A stretch of 64,000 nucleotides of DNA from AP-15 sp963846635 (GCA_963846635.1 CAWJXM010000019.1:124001-188000); one strand, 5' to 3'. Positions 46,671 to 56,552 are shown, numbered from the stretch's first letter. Program-made: numbers and translations. The notes: generated by a model not told the origin, from the sequence alone.

Positions 46671-46952
46671 TCACTTCAAATGACCGGCAAGGTGCTTATT
46701 CATTTCGAACATCGTCACCTTATCCTTCCCAAAGACCCTTCGGAGCTTGTCGTCGGCCAGGATTTCACGGCGGTTCTCCGAGTTCTGCAGGTTATGCGAG
46801 CGAATGTATTCCCATATCTTGCTTACCACCTGACCTCGGGGCAGCGGGGCCGAGCCGATAACTGCGGCCAGCTCCTCCGACGGCTGGAGCGGCTTCTGCA
46901 GAGCATTCCCTTTACCTGCGCTGGCTTTCTTCTCCCGCGTATTGGTCGGCAT
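46671..46952 (-). CDS. SWIB/MDM2 domain protein
   Basis: 93 residues from the ATG at 46952, preceded by GGAGGAGAT; an upstream frame extension is not family-like. The SWIB fold is seen in LQPSEELAAVIGSAPLPRGQ, VVSKIWEYIRSHNLQ and LRRVFGKDKVTMFEMNKHL. A lysine-rich linker (TREKKASAGKGN) precedes it. SWIB proteins in bacteria are linked to chlamydial topoisomerase and DNA-binding roles; function here is unknown. Confidence 0.88.
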   Translation of the reverse strand: MPTNTREKKASAGKGNALQKPLQPSEELAAVIGSAPLPRGQVVSKIWEYIRSHNLQNSENRREILADDKLRRVFGKDKVTMFEMNKHLAGHLK

Positions 46953-47552
46953 CGATATCTCCTCCAGTTGCCGTGCGCGCCGCGGGCCGCCATGCCTAAC
47001 GTTAGTCTTTGCTCGGCCCACCCCCGGTGCTGTCGGCAGGGTGATGCGGGTATATCACAGCGCCGACGCTTTGACCCGGAAAGCAGTTATGTTCTCACGG
47101 GCAAGCCCGGTGCTATTGCCCCGTTCGCTCGCCAGGCCGCGCAAACCCTGGGGTTTTTGATGTCCGTAGGCGGTTTCGGGCAGGCTGAGGTATTCCGGCG
47201 AAGGAAGAGGGCTTCGAACTGCTGGTCCACCTCCAGACGAATCCACCCGTCGAAAGTGCCCTCCTTAGCCCGTTTCCGCCACTTCTCGTCCGAGAGGGAT
47301 TGAGGGTTCGAGTTTACTGCGAACCTGATATCCGCTCGCGGCCGATCTGTTTCCGTTGATCGAGAAGCCCGATATTTCCGCCCAGCCGACGCGAGACGCT
47401 TATCCCAGGTCGAACACCAAGAATATCGCCGCCATAGCCAATCCCTCCATGAGCATTGGGGACCTTCCTTTGCCGCTGCTTGCGATCAAGCCGGCCAATA
47501 GCGGTAATTCGCAGATGCTACCTCGTGACCCCAATGGACCCACAAGGGAGTA
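46953..47552. other. Intergenic stretch with minus-strand coding scrap
   Basis: No gene is called. On the minus strand a continuous frame (about 47400 to 47090) reads RADIRFAVNSNPQSLSDEK and then WRKRAKEGTFDGWIRLEVDQ, coding-like but without a start or recognisable family. Another frame carries FLVFDLG just before a stop, loosely reminiscent of a RuvC-like first strand. It is probably a decayed gene. Confidence 0.4.
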
Positions 47553-48395
47553 TTAATCTTTCTTCGGCGACCAGCCATAAACCTTGGCGCAGGCACCGCC
47601 CATCAGCATTGCCCGCTCAGTGTCGCTCAGGCGGTCAGCCTTAAGGAAGGGCTCGACGGCCTGCTCGTAGTTGACGACTGCGAACGCGCGCGTCCAGTCC
47701 GTGCCCCATAAGCAGCGATCGAAACCCCAGGCATCGAACACGCGGGCAAGCGGGTCCCAAATGTCCGGGAAGGGATATGGCTCCCGGGACAGCGTGCAGG
47801 CGCCGCTGATCTTGATCACCGCGTTCGGGCGCTTGGCGAGTTCCAGCACCTTCGGGAGGTCGGCCCAGGGCTGCGGCGGCGCAGGCGGCACGCGCGGCTG
47901 CATGATGCCCAGATGGTCGATGATGAAGCGCGTATCGGGATGGCGATCGATGAGCGCAGTGCCCGCGTCCACGTTGCCCCAGAACAGGACATTGACCGGA
48001 AAATCATAGCGGACAGCCGCTTGTGCAATCCGGTCAAGGCCCGGGTCATCGGGGGCGCGGTTCGCCTCCTTCGTCAGCATGATCCGGATCCCGACTGCGC
48101 CCGGTGTATTCTTCCAGTCGGCGATGACATCGGCCACTGCCGGATCGTCCGGGTCGACCGGCTTAACAATAGCGAACCGGTCGGGATGGGCCTGTTGCAC
48201 TTCCACCGCATAGCTGGCGTCGTACTGGTACATGGAAAAGGCGGAGATGAAGATCGCGCCATCGACGCCAACCTTGTCCATCGCCGCCACCATCTCGTCA
48301 CCGGTGACGTGATCAGGCCAGTTCGGCACACTGTGCCAGGGTCGCTTCGGAGTGTTAGCCTCATAGGCATGGACCTGAGAATCGATGATGGTCAT
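47553..48395 (-). CDS. Amidohydrolase family protein
   Basis: 280 residues of the amidohydrolase 2 superfamily: TIIDSQVHAYEANTPKRPWH (metal ligand His in QVHAY), a middle strand FIIDHLGIMQPR, and CLWGTDWTRAFAV with the conserved Asp. Members hydrolyse lactones or decarboxylate aromatic acids. It heads the small catabolic group on the minus strand (47553-52225). Confidence 0.86.
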   Translation of the reverse strand: MTIIDSQVHAYEANTPKRPWHSVPNWPDHVTGDEMVAAMDKVGVDGAIFISAFSMYQYDASYAVEVQQAHPDRFAIVKPVDPDDPAVADVIADWKNTPGAVGIRIMLTKEANRAPDDPGLDRIAQAAVRYDFPVNVLFWGNVDAGTALIDRHPDTRFIIDHLGIMQPRVPPAPPQPWADLPKVLELAKRPNAVIKISGACTLSREPYPFPDIWDPLARVFDAWGFDRCLWGTDWTRAFAVVNYEQAVEPFLKADRLSDTERAMLMGGACAKVYGWSPKKD

Positions 48396-49120
48396 CGGGG
48401 AAGCTCCTCTGTGCTACGCGAGTTTGGCTGTCACAGCAGGCTCGTGTCCACAGGGCTCAGGCTTCGTATGTTGCTGATGCCGGCGCCATGAGCAGCAACT
48501 CCGCACGACGGCGATAGTAAACTTGGCGCAAAGAGCGCGATCGATCCAGGTTCTCCCGCTCATGTAAGGCGGCAGGTTGGGGCCAATCAAGCGAGCGCTT
48601 TCTTCCCGGTCAGCGAGCAGCGTATCGCAGTCACAACGGACTACCCATGTCCGAGATGGGGCATAACCGGTTGATCTTTCTGCGAAGGGGCAACGCCCCT
48701 TTGGGTCGGAAATTGGAGACCATAGGATTTCGCTCTATGTGCTTGAGAATGAACAGCTCCGCCCTCAGCCGCTTTGGCATCGGGCTCGGCCCTCGCGCGC
48801 TGTGCACACGCCCGGCAATCGAGCATCGAGGCGGCGAGTTTGAAGTCGAGAAAACAGGGCGCAATTTACATCACGCCTGCGCAATAGCCGCGGCCAAGCG
48901 GTCCCGGCGACCGTCTGTGGACCGACTTTAAGTCAGACGATCCCATCGCGGAGCGGCTCTATGATCGAGTTGTAGGGCCGCGGGCAATAAGGCGACGATG
49001 AGTTCGGCCGCGCCGCGCTGCCCTCCCCCCGGATAGCAGTTGGTCGCCATTTTCTCAGCATCGGCAGTGATCCGCGATCTCGGCCGGCTTAGAGTGGAAG
49101 TCAACCTGCCCTTCCAATGG
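48396..49120. other. Intergenic stretch, ~725 bp, no recognised gene
   Basis: No supported gene. A short perfect hairpin (AAGGGGC-AAC-GCCCCTT, 48685-48701) lies in it, with no T-tract, so a terminator role is doubtful. A plus-strand frame 48647-48931 has no family likeness. Confidence 0.45.
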
Positions 49121-50569
49121 CTATCCGACCGGGATGAAATCGAAGTCTTCGACCGGCACCCGCTCGAAGAACGCCTTATGCTCGCTCTGCGGAAAGGGCC
49201 ACAGCACCGGGGTTGGCTGCCGGCTGGTGTACCAGTTCTTGCAGCCGCCGACCCAGACAGTGCCGGGAAAGGCCGTGCCGAGCCGAGCGAGGAATTTCTC
49301 AGTCGCGGCGGTGGTCGGGGCAACCGCGGCACGACGGGCGCACGCTTCGGCAATCAGCCGCATGATACACGCGATCTCCTGGTCGAGACCCAGCGGCACC
49401 GGCACATTGTTCACCGGCGCGAACGGCCCATAGAGCATGAACAGGTTGGGAAAGCCGGGAAGCGCGATCCCGCCATAGGAATAGATCCGTTCCCGCCAGG
49501 CTTCGTCGATGCTCATGCCATTGAGGCCCGTCACGTTTATCGGGCGCATATAGGCGTGGGCATCGAAGCCGGTGGCGTAGACGAGCACGTCGAGCTCGAC
49601 GCGCGTGCCATCCGCCATCACGACAGCATCCGGCTCAATATGGTCGATATGGCCCTTGACGATATGCGCGTTAGGAAGTTGCACCGCCTCATAATAGTTC
49701 TTATCAGACTTCGGGATGCGGGTGCAGCCGAGATTGTAATCGGGCGTGAGCTTCTTCTTCAGCTCAGGGTCCTTGATGTAGTCGAGAAAGGCGGCGTACT
49801 CGCGCTCCATCGCCTCGCGCTGCGGCCCAGGCTCGAGGCGCCATCGGTCGTTTTCGTTGATGAATTGCCACAGCCGACGCTGCTCGCGGGCATAGCCGCC
49901 AGGCAACCGCAGCTTCAGACGCTCGTGCCAGGTCGAATAGGGGTTTTCGCGAATATGGACCCATTGCGCGCGGCGGATGAACTGGGTGACGTCGCACCCC
50001 GCCCAGGCCAGTGCCTCGGTGATCTGCACACCGCTGGCGCCGCTGCCGATAACGCCCCAGCGGTTGCCCGCGTAGGGCACGCTATGGCCCCAGCGGGCCG
50101 AGTGGAATGACGGGCCGGCGAAGCTCTCACGCCCCGGGATATCGGGCAACAGAGGCTTGTGCAGAAAGCCGGTAGCGCAAACAAACACGTCCGCTACGTC
50201 GGAATTATCCCCGCCAGTTTCGATGTGCCAGCGACCATTGGTGAAGCGGGCAGCGACAATCTCCTCGTTGAAGCGGATGAATTTGGTCAGGCCACGGTCG
50301 CGAGCGACCTTCTTGATATAAGTCCAGATCTCAGTGGCCGGCGCGTATTTGCGCGACCAATTGTAGTTCGGGTGGAACGGAAACTCGTATTGGCGCGACA
50401 GGACATCGACAAAGAGACCAGGAAAGGTGTTGTCCCGCCAAGTCCCGCCAATCTCGCCCGCCTTTTCATAGACGGCGAAATCGATGTGGACGCGTTTCAA
50501 CATCTCCGCCATGAACAGGCCTGAGACGCCAGCGCCAGCGACGACAACGCGAAATTCTCGATCACCCAT
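49121..50569 (-). CDS. Flavin-containing (Baeyer-Villiger-type) monooxygenase
   Basis: 482 residues from the ATG at 50569. First FAD motif VVVAGAGVSGLFMAEMLKR (GxGxxG), the Baeyer-Villiger fingerprint FAGPSFHSARWGH (FxGxxxHxxxW) and the NADPH-binding GNRWGVIGSGASGVQITEAL. Type I BVMOs insert oxygen next to a ketone to give an ester or lactone, whose product could be opened by the amidohydrolase downstream (inference). Complete, normal length. Confidence 0.9.
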   Translation of the reverse strand: MGDREFRVVVAGAGVSGLFMAEMLKRVHIDFAVYEKAGEIGGTWRDNTFPGLFVDVLSRQYEFPFHPNYNWSRKYAPATEIWTYIKKVARDRGLTKFIRFNEEIVAARFTNGRWHIETGGDNSDVADVFVCATGFLHKPLLPDIPGRESFAGPSFHSARWGHSVPYAGNRWGVIGSGASGVQITEALAWAGCDVTQFIRRAQWVHIRENPYSTWHERLKLRLPGGYAREQRRLWQFINENDRWRLEPGPQREAMEREYAAFLDYIKDPELKKKLTPDYNLGCTRIPKSDKNYYEAVQLPNAHIVKGHIDHIEPDAVVMADGTRVELDVLVYATGFDAHAYMRPINVTGLNGMSIDEAWRERIYSYGGIALPGFPNLFMLYGPFAPVNNVPVPLGLDQEIACIMRLIAEACARRAAVAPTTAATEKFLARLGTAFPGTVWVGGCKNWYTSRQPTPVLWPFPQSEHKAFFERVPVEDFDFIPVG

Positions 50570-50752
50570 CACGCCTCACAAGACCGACCACATCCCCGTT
50601 AGTCGAAGTTTATGCTGCCTGCCGAGGCTCGACAACGCACGGTACGGCTTCGGTATGGAAGCACATGGACGCCGGTACCGCCCGGCTGTTTTACCGATCG
50701 TTCCCCAAATCGAAACCCGACCCGCCCGTTGTAGTTTCACAATGGGCGCGCA

Positions 50753-51739
50753 CTATTTGAACTGCGGCATGACCTCCTGGCAGTAAAGCCGCAGCGAATT
50801 CATCACCTGCTCATGGCTGAGCAGGCTGCCGGGGTTGATCTCGGCCGATACGCCGTCGAGGTGGGCCGCTTCACGCAGTTCGCGCAGCCGCTCGACGACA
50901 ATCTCGGGTGTGCCGGCGATCACCTTTTCGCGCAGCACCATCTCATAGCTCAGCGGCCCTCGGATCAAATCTGCACGATAGGTCGAGAACCGCATCATAC
51001 CCTCGCGCGCATCCTCTAGCGCGGCTTCGCGGGTTTCAGCGACGTAGATTGGCACTTGCAGGAACGCGCGCGGCTCGCCCGGATGGCCGGCGGCGGCCCA
51101 AGCCTCGCGATAGGCCCTTGTATGGTAGGCGAGTTCGGTCAGCGGGCTGGCGCGCACCGCGGAGAACAGTGGATAGCCGAGCTCGCCGATTGTCGCATAG
51201 GTCTCGTGCTGGCTGGCGGCAATGCGGATTTCCGGATGCGGTTGTTGCACCGGCCGCGGCACCAGGGTGAAATTGTCGAAGCTGTGATAACGGCCGCGAT
51301 ACGAACAGTTGGGCTGCGTCCACGCCGTCTTGATGATGTCGAGACTTTCGGCAAAACGGTCCTGGCTCTCCTCGTAGGGGATGCCATAGGCGTTATACGC
51401 GCGAGGAAACGCGCTGCGACCAACACCGAAGATCAGCCGGCCGCCGCTAATCTGGTCGATCGTTGCGGTCTCTTCGGCCAGGCGTAAAGGATGTCCCAGC
51501 GGAAGGATCTGCACCGCGGTCCCGATTTTGATATGACGAGTCCTCGCCGCGATCGCACTGGCGACGGTCAGCGGCGCCGATAGCAGTGATCGCGTCGGGT
51601 TCATGTGGATCTCGGCCAGCCACACGACATCAAGGCTCCAGCTTTCGGCAGCCTCGATCTGAGCAAATGATTGCGCGAACGCCTCGGCTTGTGAGCCCGT
51701 CTGGGTTGTCAGAAACTCGTGAAAGATGCCGAATTCCAT
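50753..51739 (-). CDS. LLM-class flavin-dependent oxidoreductase
   Basis: 328 residues. Conserved: MEFGIFHEFLTT, VVWLAEIHMNPTRSLLS, VQILPLGHPLRLAEETATID, GGRLIFGVGRSAFPRAY and IAGTPEIVVERLREL. Upstream of the BVMO gene on the same strand (about 184 bp). It is a fifth LLM enzyme of the window, not part of the 14-18 kb cluster. Reduced FMN would have to come from a reductase elsewhere. Confidence 0.88.
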   Translation of the reverse strand: MEFGIFHEFLTTQTGSQAEAFAQSFAQIEAAESWSLDVVWLAEIHMNPTRSLLSAPLTVASAIAARTRHIKIGTAVQILPLGHPLRLAEETATIDQISGGRLIFGVGRSAFPRAYNAYGIPYEESQDRFAESLDIIKTAWTQPNCSYRGRYHSFDNFTLVPRPVQQPHPEIRIAASQHETYATIGELGYPLFSAVRASPLTELAYHTRAYREAWAAAGHPGEPRAFLQVPIYVAETREAALEDAREGMMRFSTYRADLIRGPLSYEMVLREKVIAGTPEIVVERLRELREAAHLDGVSAEINPGSLLSHEQVMNSLRLYCQEVMPQFK

Positions 51740-51823
51740 CGACTAACTCCGGCTGGCTCGCGGCGTCAAAACATCTCGATCGGGGGTTAGCCGGCGGATG
51801 CTTCGACGACCGAGAAGCCTAGA

Positions 51824-52225
51824 TTATGCCGCTTTCCGCTCGCTGGCTGGCAGCAATGCATCGCGGTAGCCACGGCGCTGCATGTGATCAAGGACAAGAG
51901 CAACAGGCGTGCCTAGCCAAAGAGCGTATACCGTGTGGTCGTCGACCATGTCGTCGGTCAGCGGATGGATCAGGATATCAAGACCCTCGCGGTTTAGCAT
52001 CATCCAGGGCACGACCTTCTGAAACTGCGCCTTGCTGAAGATGATCTGGAACTGTGGCACCGGGTGCGGGCCGACCCGCTCGCCGCTGAATTGGCCCATC
52101 TCGACCGGATAGGCCGCCGACAGCCGGTCATGGAACCGCTCGGCGACCACCTTTGTGGTGGCGTCGTAATAGACATGAGCGTGATATCCATAGATCTTCG
52201 GGTTCGGATTGGTCGGCGCGGGCAT
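51824..52225 (-). CDS. DOPA 4,5-dioxygenase family protein
   Basis: 133 residues, family length. GYHAHVYYDATTK at the N-terminus, GPHPVPQFQIIFS and LNREGLDILIHPLTDD place the metal-binding His residues (HAH, GPHP and IHP). The family cleaves catechols by extradiol addition; in bacteria the natural substrate is generally unknown. Same strand as the LLM gene downstream (84-bp gap), so a shared transcript is likely. Confidence 0.85.
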   Translation of the reverse strand: MPAPTNPNPKIYGYHAHVYYDATTKVVAERFHDRLSAAYPVEMGQFSGERVGPHPVPQFQIIFSKAQFQKVVPWMMLNREGLDILIHPLTDDMVDDHTVYALWLGTPVALVLDHMQRRGYRDALLPASERKAA

Positions 52226-52944
52226 CTTCGGAACTCCCTCGATGTACGATCCCGAATATTCGGGCGATCAACTTCGCCAAGATCCCACCTGTCGCCCCAG
52301 CACGACAATCAATTTCGAGTTCGTCGGCGGCGGTAGGCGGAGTTGCCCCCCGACTACGCGAGGGTAGGCCGCGCCTTGTCGCCGCGCGCTGCGGTCGTGT
52401 TCGGCTCCGGCCGCGTCGCGAGACAGGATGTAGCGCGCCTACCGAGCTTGACCTCCTTGACAAAGAGCTGGGTCTCGCCGCGCGCGCTTGACGACGAGCG
52501 GCGTCAAGGGCCGCTCGTCATCGAGGACGAGGTGGCGGATGACGGCGCTGCTGCGCTCGCGGGCACCGAGAATGTATTCGAGCTCGCGCTTCTCCAATGC
52601 CGCGATGGCCGTGGTGGAGATCATGCCGCGGCCCCCGCCTTCGCAGGAGCCGACGACGCACACCCGGCCAAATGGAAGCGTTCGCGCAGACGGTCGACCA
52701 CCGGCGACAGAACCCCCGCATCAGCGGTGCTGCCCGGCAGCATCTCGGTGCAAATCGGCCGCCCACCGCCATCGATGACCACGGCCAGGCTTTATTTGCG
52801 ACAGAAGCGGCAACAGGCCCTTCCGCTCGCTGGTTCATGGATGCTTGCCAGGTGCAGACCGAAGTGTGCTCCGCTTGATCAGGAGAACCGTTCTGGCGGC
52901 GGCGCGGAGCGGGTAGGACATGACCGTATCGTGGAGTCGAGACC
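52226..52944. other. Intergenic stretch dominated by transposase debris
   Basis: No intact gene. Most of it (52360-52900) is the remnant described separately. No recognisable promoter or terminator. Confidence 0.5.
52365..52900 (-). pseudogene. IS1634-like transposase remnant
   Basis: On the minus strand the pieces LPGSTADAGVLSPVVDRLRER, CVVGSCEGGGRGMISTTAIA, LEKRELEYILGARERSSAV and RHLVLDDERPLTPLVVKRA correspond to the middle of an IS1634/IS4-clan DDE transposase (the family reads similar to PGNTAD..LVPVVDRLR.RF and DRGMIS..TI..LE..LEYILG.R.R). The frame is broken in several places and both ends are absent. No inverted repeats are visible. Confidence 0.6.
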
Positions 52945-53530
52945 ATGAACCTCCTGATTCAGATTATCGGTGCGGCGATTGTTGTTCTGACCCTTGTGGA
53001 CGTCTTCTTTACGGTCCTGTTCCCTGCGAGCGGAAGGGCCCGTCCGCAAGCCGCTGGCATGGGCAGTTTGGTGCATTTTCCATTCGATCGGGACGATTAC
53101 GAGCAGTCAGCGGCGCCGCAATCTTCTTTCCTACAGCGGCCCTGTCCTGTTTACCGTCACCTTCGCGGCTTGGTTGGTGCTTCTGGTGATCGGTTGGGCA
53201 ATGATCTACAAGCCCGCGATCGGGACAGCGATCACCGCGTCGGCTGGTACAACCAACTCAAGCTGGGTAACTGCAATCTATTTTAGCAGCTTCGATCTTA
53301 CGACACTCGGTGTCGGTGATGTGTCGCCGAAAACCGATCTCTATCGGCGGCTTACGATCACCGAGGCTTCGGTCGGGTTTGCCGTATTCAGCATCAAGCT
53401 GCTGTCGCTCGGCTGTCGCGGGCCGGCGTTACGATCCGTGGCGATGCGGATAGGGCAGCTGAGGAATACATCGCCCTCCGGGCTCGATGGGATCAGCCGC
53501 TGCGGAAGGTTGCGGAGTTCATGCTTTACG
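52945..53530 (+). pseudogene. Potassium channel family protein, frameshifted
   Basis: A first membrane segment (MNLLIQIIGAAIVVLTLVDVFF) begins at 52945 and is followed by a frameshift near 53120. In the second frame a membrane segment (VTFAAWLVLLVIGWAMIY) and the selectivity-filter-like stretch TTLGVGDVSPKTDL are seen, then AVFSIKLLSLGC as the next membrane segment before it degrades. The Ion_trans_2-type filter TLGVGD identifies it. It is a broken gene, truncated by about 53530. Confidence 0.65.
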
Positions 53531-53982
53531 AATAGGAATCGTAAGAGCCTACGAACATGCGATGAGGATCGCAGGGCAACCGGGCCATGATCTTGAGCTT
53601 GAGAAGCTGATGCGTAAGCGTTCGGTTTGGCCGTGGTCAGCGGCGGTGTCGGCGGTCGGGGACTGGTAACCCAGGGCATCGGTTTTGACTAAACTGCTCT
53701 TGCTCTATGCCAGCGGGCTTACCATCACACCGGTCAGCGAGCGCGTGAACAATATTCAGAATAACGATGTGGAGCTACTCTCACCATTATCAGCAGCTTG
53801 AGCGTTACCACCCGTATCCAGGCGCAAAATTGGTGACGGGAAGACTCGGTACTTCGCCGCAATGCGGCTCCCATCACGCCAACCAGATATTTCGAACACC
53901 TTGCACAAGGTTCACGATCCAATGACCGTCATCCGTGATGCACCGGCCTTGACAAGCCCTGGGACGATATTGGCGAGTGGGA
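53531..53982. other. Intergenic stretch with debris of the channel gene
   Basis: A helical scrap near 53540-53660 (ALRIGIVRAYEHAMRIAGQP) may be the frame-shifted C-terminal part of the channel. No complete gene. Confidence 0.4.
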
Positions 53983-55340
53983 TTAGGCGGATGCCTCGGG
54001 CTTGTAATGCTCGGTTCGGAACAAGCCGCGTTCGAACGCAAGGTAACTGTCTTTGGTCATCACCGGTTTGAACGCGGCGAGAATCTTCCTCGCCGGCACG
54101 GCGTCGCCGTACAACAGGTCGATTGCGGTCATGGCCAGCAGCTTGGCCGGGGTCAGATAAGCGTGCTCCGGCTCGCTGATCCGAAAATCGGCGCCATGGG
54201 TCTTGCCGACGGCCGAGGCGAGATACGGGATGTATGACCGGCTTCAGATGGGTAATGTCGCCCATATCGGTTGAGCCGGTCCGGTGGCCGCCAATGTCGA
54301 AGGAGCCAGGGCCAAAGAGCGTCTCGACGTTTCCGCCGAAAACTTGGGCCATCTCCCGGTTATTGCGCTGCGGTAGATAGCCGGGGATCGTGTTGATCTC
54401 GACCTCGGCACCCATCGCCATGGCGCCGGCGCGCAGGCAACGATCGACCTTCATGTTGGCATCGAGGATCGCCTCGCGCGAGCCCCCTCGGACAAAGGTT
54501 TCCATATGCACTTCAGCCGGCACGACGCTGACCGCGTCGCCGCCCTTCGTGATGATCGGATGGATGCGGATCGTGTCGCGGTCGTAGAAGGTTTCGCGCT
54601 GGGCATGGATCGCGTTCAGCGCAATCATTGCCGCGGAGAGCGCGTTGATACCGAGCTGCGGCGCACCGCCGGCATGCGAGGCGCGTCCCAAAAAGCGGAT
54701 CTGCTTGACCACCGCGCCGTTCGAGCTGTCGGCGATATAGGAGCGCTTCGCCATCTGGTCGTGTGAGCCGACATGGATCATCATGGCCATGTCGATATCA
54801 TCGAAATGGTCTTTGGCAACGAGTTCGGGCTTGCCGAGCAGGAATTCGATCTCGCCGCGTTCCTTTCGGCGCAGCCGCTCCTCGACATCGATGAACTCCT
54901 CGGCGGGGACGGCGAAAAACACCAGTTCGCCAGCGAGGTGGTCGCTCGCGCCGATCGCCGACAAGCCCATTGCGACCCCGAGCATGCCGGCGATCTGGGC
55001 ATTGTGGCCGCAGCTATGCGCCGCCCCGGTGTGGGGGTCGGCAAGCGGATGATCTGAGGTGCGCAAGCTGTCGAGCTCACCAATGAAGGCGAGGCGCGGA
55101 CCGGACGCCTTGCCCTTGAGCCGACCCTTCACGCCCGTCAATGCGAGACCGGTTTGGGGCTCGAGGCCGAGGGTGCGCATCCGCTCGGCAACGAGTGCCG
55201 CGGTCTTGTCCTCGTTGAAGCCGGTCTCCGGATGATGAAGGATCCTTTCGCCGAGCTCGATGATCTCGTTCCCATTGCGATCGATCGCCTCGCAGACCGC
55301 GCGTTTCAGCTCGTCCTTACTCGTCCTTACTCGTCATCAT
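53983..55340 (-). pseudogene. M20-family amidohydrolase/peptidase, broken by duplication and frameshift
   Basis: The intended protein begins MMTSKDELKRAVCEAIDRNG and includes HTGAAHSCGHNAQIAGMLGVAMG (metal ligands), FFAVPAEEFIDVEE, SHAGGAPQLGINAL and FDIGGHRTGSTDMGDITHLKP: the AbgB/indole-acetyl-amino-acid hydrolase type. A 10-bp tandem duplication (55311-55330) shifts the frame at about codon 7, and a second shift at about 54238 moves the C-terminus (YLASAVGKTHGADFRISEPE to the stop at 53983) into another frame. Total span is about 452 codons, family length. An internal reading frame from 55180 could still make a truncated product. Confidence 0.85.
55311..55330 (+). repeat. 10-bp tandem duplication inside the M20 gene
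   Basis: TCGTCCTTAC occurs twice in tandem (55311-55320 and 55321-55330). Removing one copy restores an open frame from the ATG at 55340 (MMTSKDELKRAV). The duplication is therefore the frame-breaking change. Confidence 0.9.
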
Positions 55341-55705
55341 GCCCCCGTACCGCGCCGATCCACGGTCCCCCGTGGTAATAACATGCGAGCTCGTGATACC
55401 GGAGGATCTTTTTCGACCCGGCCCGCTGCCCAGGTCAGGCGGTAGCAATCATCGCGGTGTTCCCGATTATCACGTAAAGAAACCAGCAAACTTGCCCAAA
55501 AGCGGATTGCTTCGGGATGATTGCGTAGAGACGGAGCGTTTTGTCCGCGTAGAACGCGCGAGCGCACCCCCACACGAGGAGGCACGGAAATGGCCCGCCG
55601 CGGCCCGCCCCGGAAAGTTACCTATTTTGATCGTCCCGCCGCGCCTCGCGCGTAATACCATCATCGAGTTCGAGATCCGATGTCGGTCGCCGCTTCCGCT
55701 GCACG
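55341..55705. other. Intergenic stretch, no supported gene
   Basis: About 365 bp between the M20 gene start and the small downstream gene. A short frame starting at 55590 (MARRGPPRKVTYFDRPAAP) stops after about 20 codons. No recognised element. Confidence 0.4.
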
Positions 55706-55891
55706 ATGCGCTTCGATTGTGGCCGGCTCGACCCCGGCGCGATGATCCGACCGGTACCCGGCAAATGGCATCCGCGTATGCCCGAGCGCCTCGACCAAGA
55801 TGAGCTTGCCGATTGGCGTGCCGGTCGCAATGCGATCTATCAGCTCGCTGCGCTGACGATTGGCGTCCGCCTCGCGGTTGCCGACGCATAG
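55706..55891 (+). CDS. Small hypothetical protein
   Basis: 61 residues. The C-terminal half, RLDQDELADWRAGRNAIYQL then AALTIGVRLAVADA, is acidic and helical and resembles small conserved alphaproteobacterial proteins of unknown function (recollection, not a firm match). Starts at 55706 or at the internal ATG 55778. It converges with the helix-turn-helix gene 20 bp away. Confidence 0.4.
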   Translation: MRFDCGRLDPGAMIRPVPGKWHPRMPERLDQDELADWRAGRNAIYQLAALTIGVRLAVADA

Positions 55892-55911
55892 ACCGTGGGC
55901 GTCGCGTGTTG

Positions 55912-56448
55912 TCAGCCGCAGCGTAAAATGCGCTCGATTTGGTCCACGGGAACCCCATAGAGGTCGGCCACCTGCGCAACCGTCATTCCGTATCTCGCCA
56001 AGGTGCGGATGCGTGCAAATTGCGAGCGTGGCATTTCACACCTCGGCGGCGCGGACGCGACCGAACTTTCGGGCTCATTGTGCCGTGCCGGTGATGGCGA
56101 GATTATTCGGAGCACACGCGGCTTGCGCGCCGGTTGCTCAGTTGACGGAGGATCCGGAACTGATGGCGTGCTGACTGGTGGTTTCGCTGTGAAGACTGCT
56201 TCGGCGGCTTGGCGCGCTCTGGTACCCCGGTCGCGATCATTACTGAACTGCCGTTGCTCTCGGCTAGCCAAGGTTTGCTCCGTTCTATTTGCGATAATGG
56301 AATTCGTTAACTGTAGGAACGTTGAGAATCGGGGTGAAGATCCGGAAGCGCGGGTACCCTCAGGCGCGGAACGCCAGTGCCACCTCACAAGGCGCGAAAT
56401 GCCGAACATGGAACTCGGCGGGCAACCATCTTCGGCAGTTGGCGGCAA
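55912..56448 (-). CDS. Hypothetical protein with C-terminal helix-turn-helix
   Basis: 178 residues at most; the true start is uncertain because the N-terminal 40 residues are unlike the rest and lie next to the IS-like element. The C-terminal RIRTLARYGMTVAQVADLYG then VPVDQIERILRCG is a typical helix-turn-helix of the resolvase/Hin C-terminal kind. The middle is proline-rich and low complexity. A DNA-binding role is inferred from this segment only. Confidence 0.55.
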   Translation of the reverse strand: MPPTAEDGCPPSSMFGISRLVRWHWRSAPEGTRASGSSPRFSTFLQLTNSIIANRTEQTLASREQRQFSNDRDRGTRARQAAEAVFTAKPPVSTPSVPDPPSTEQPARKPRVLRIISPSPARHNEPESSVASAPPRCEMPRSQFARIRTLARYGMTVAQVADLYGVPVDQIERILRCG

Positions 56449-56552
56449 TGTTGAGATCTCGACTTCGCGAACAGCGCGTTTCCGTGCGCCAACGCATCCG
56501 GTGGCGCCCGCTCACGCAGTCTCGAATATCGACCGTTTTCCATAATCTGGAC

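Noticed and set aside
48685..48701. AAGGGGC-AAC-GCCCCTT hairpin as a rho-independent terminator.
   Set aside because: The stem is good but no T-tract follows and no gene end is near enough for it to serve.
49040..50110. A 356-codon plus-strand frame.
   Set aside because: Shadow of the monooxygenase on the minus strand, which carries the Baeyer-Villiger fingerprint.
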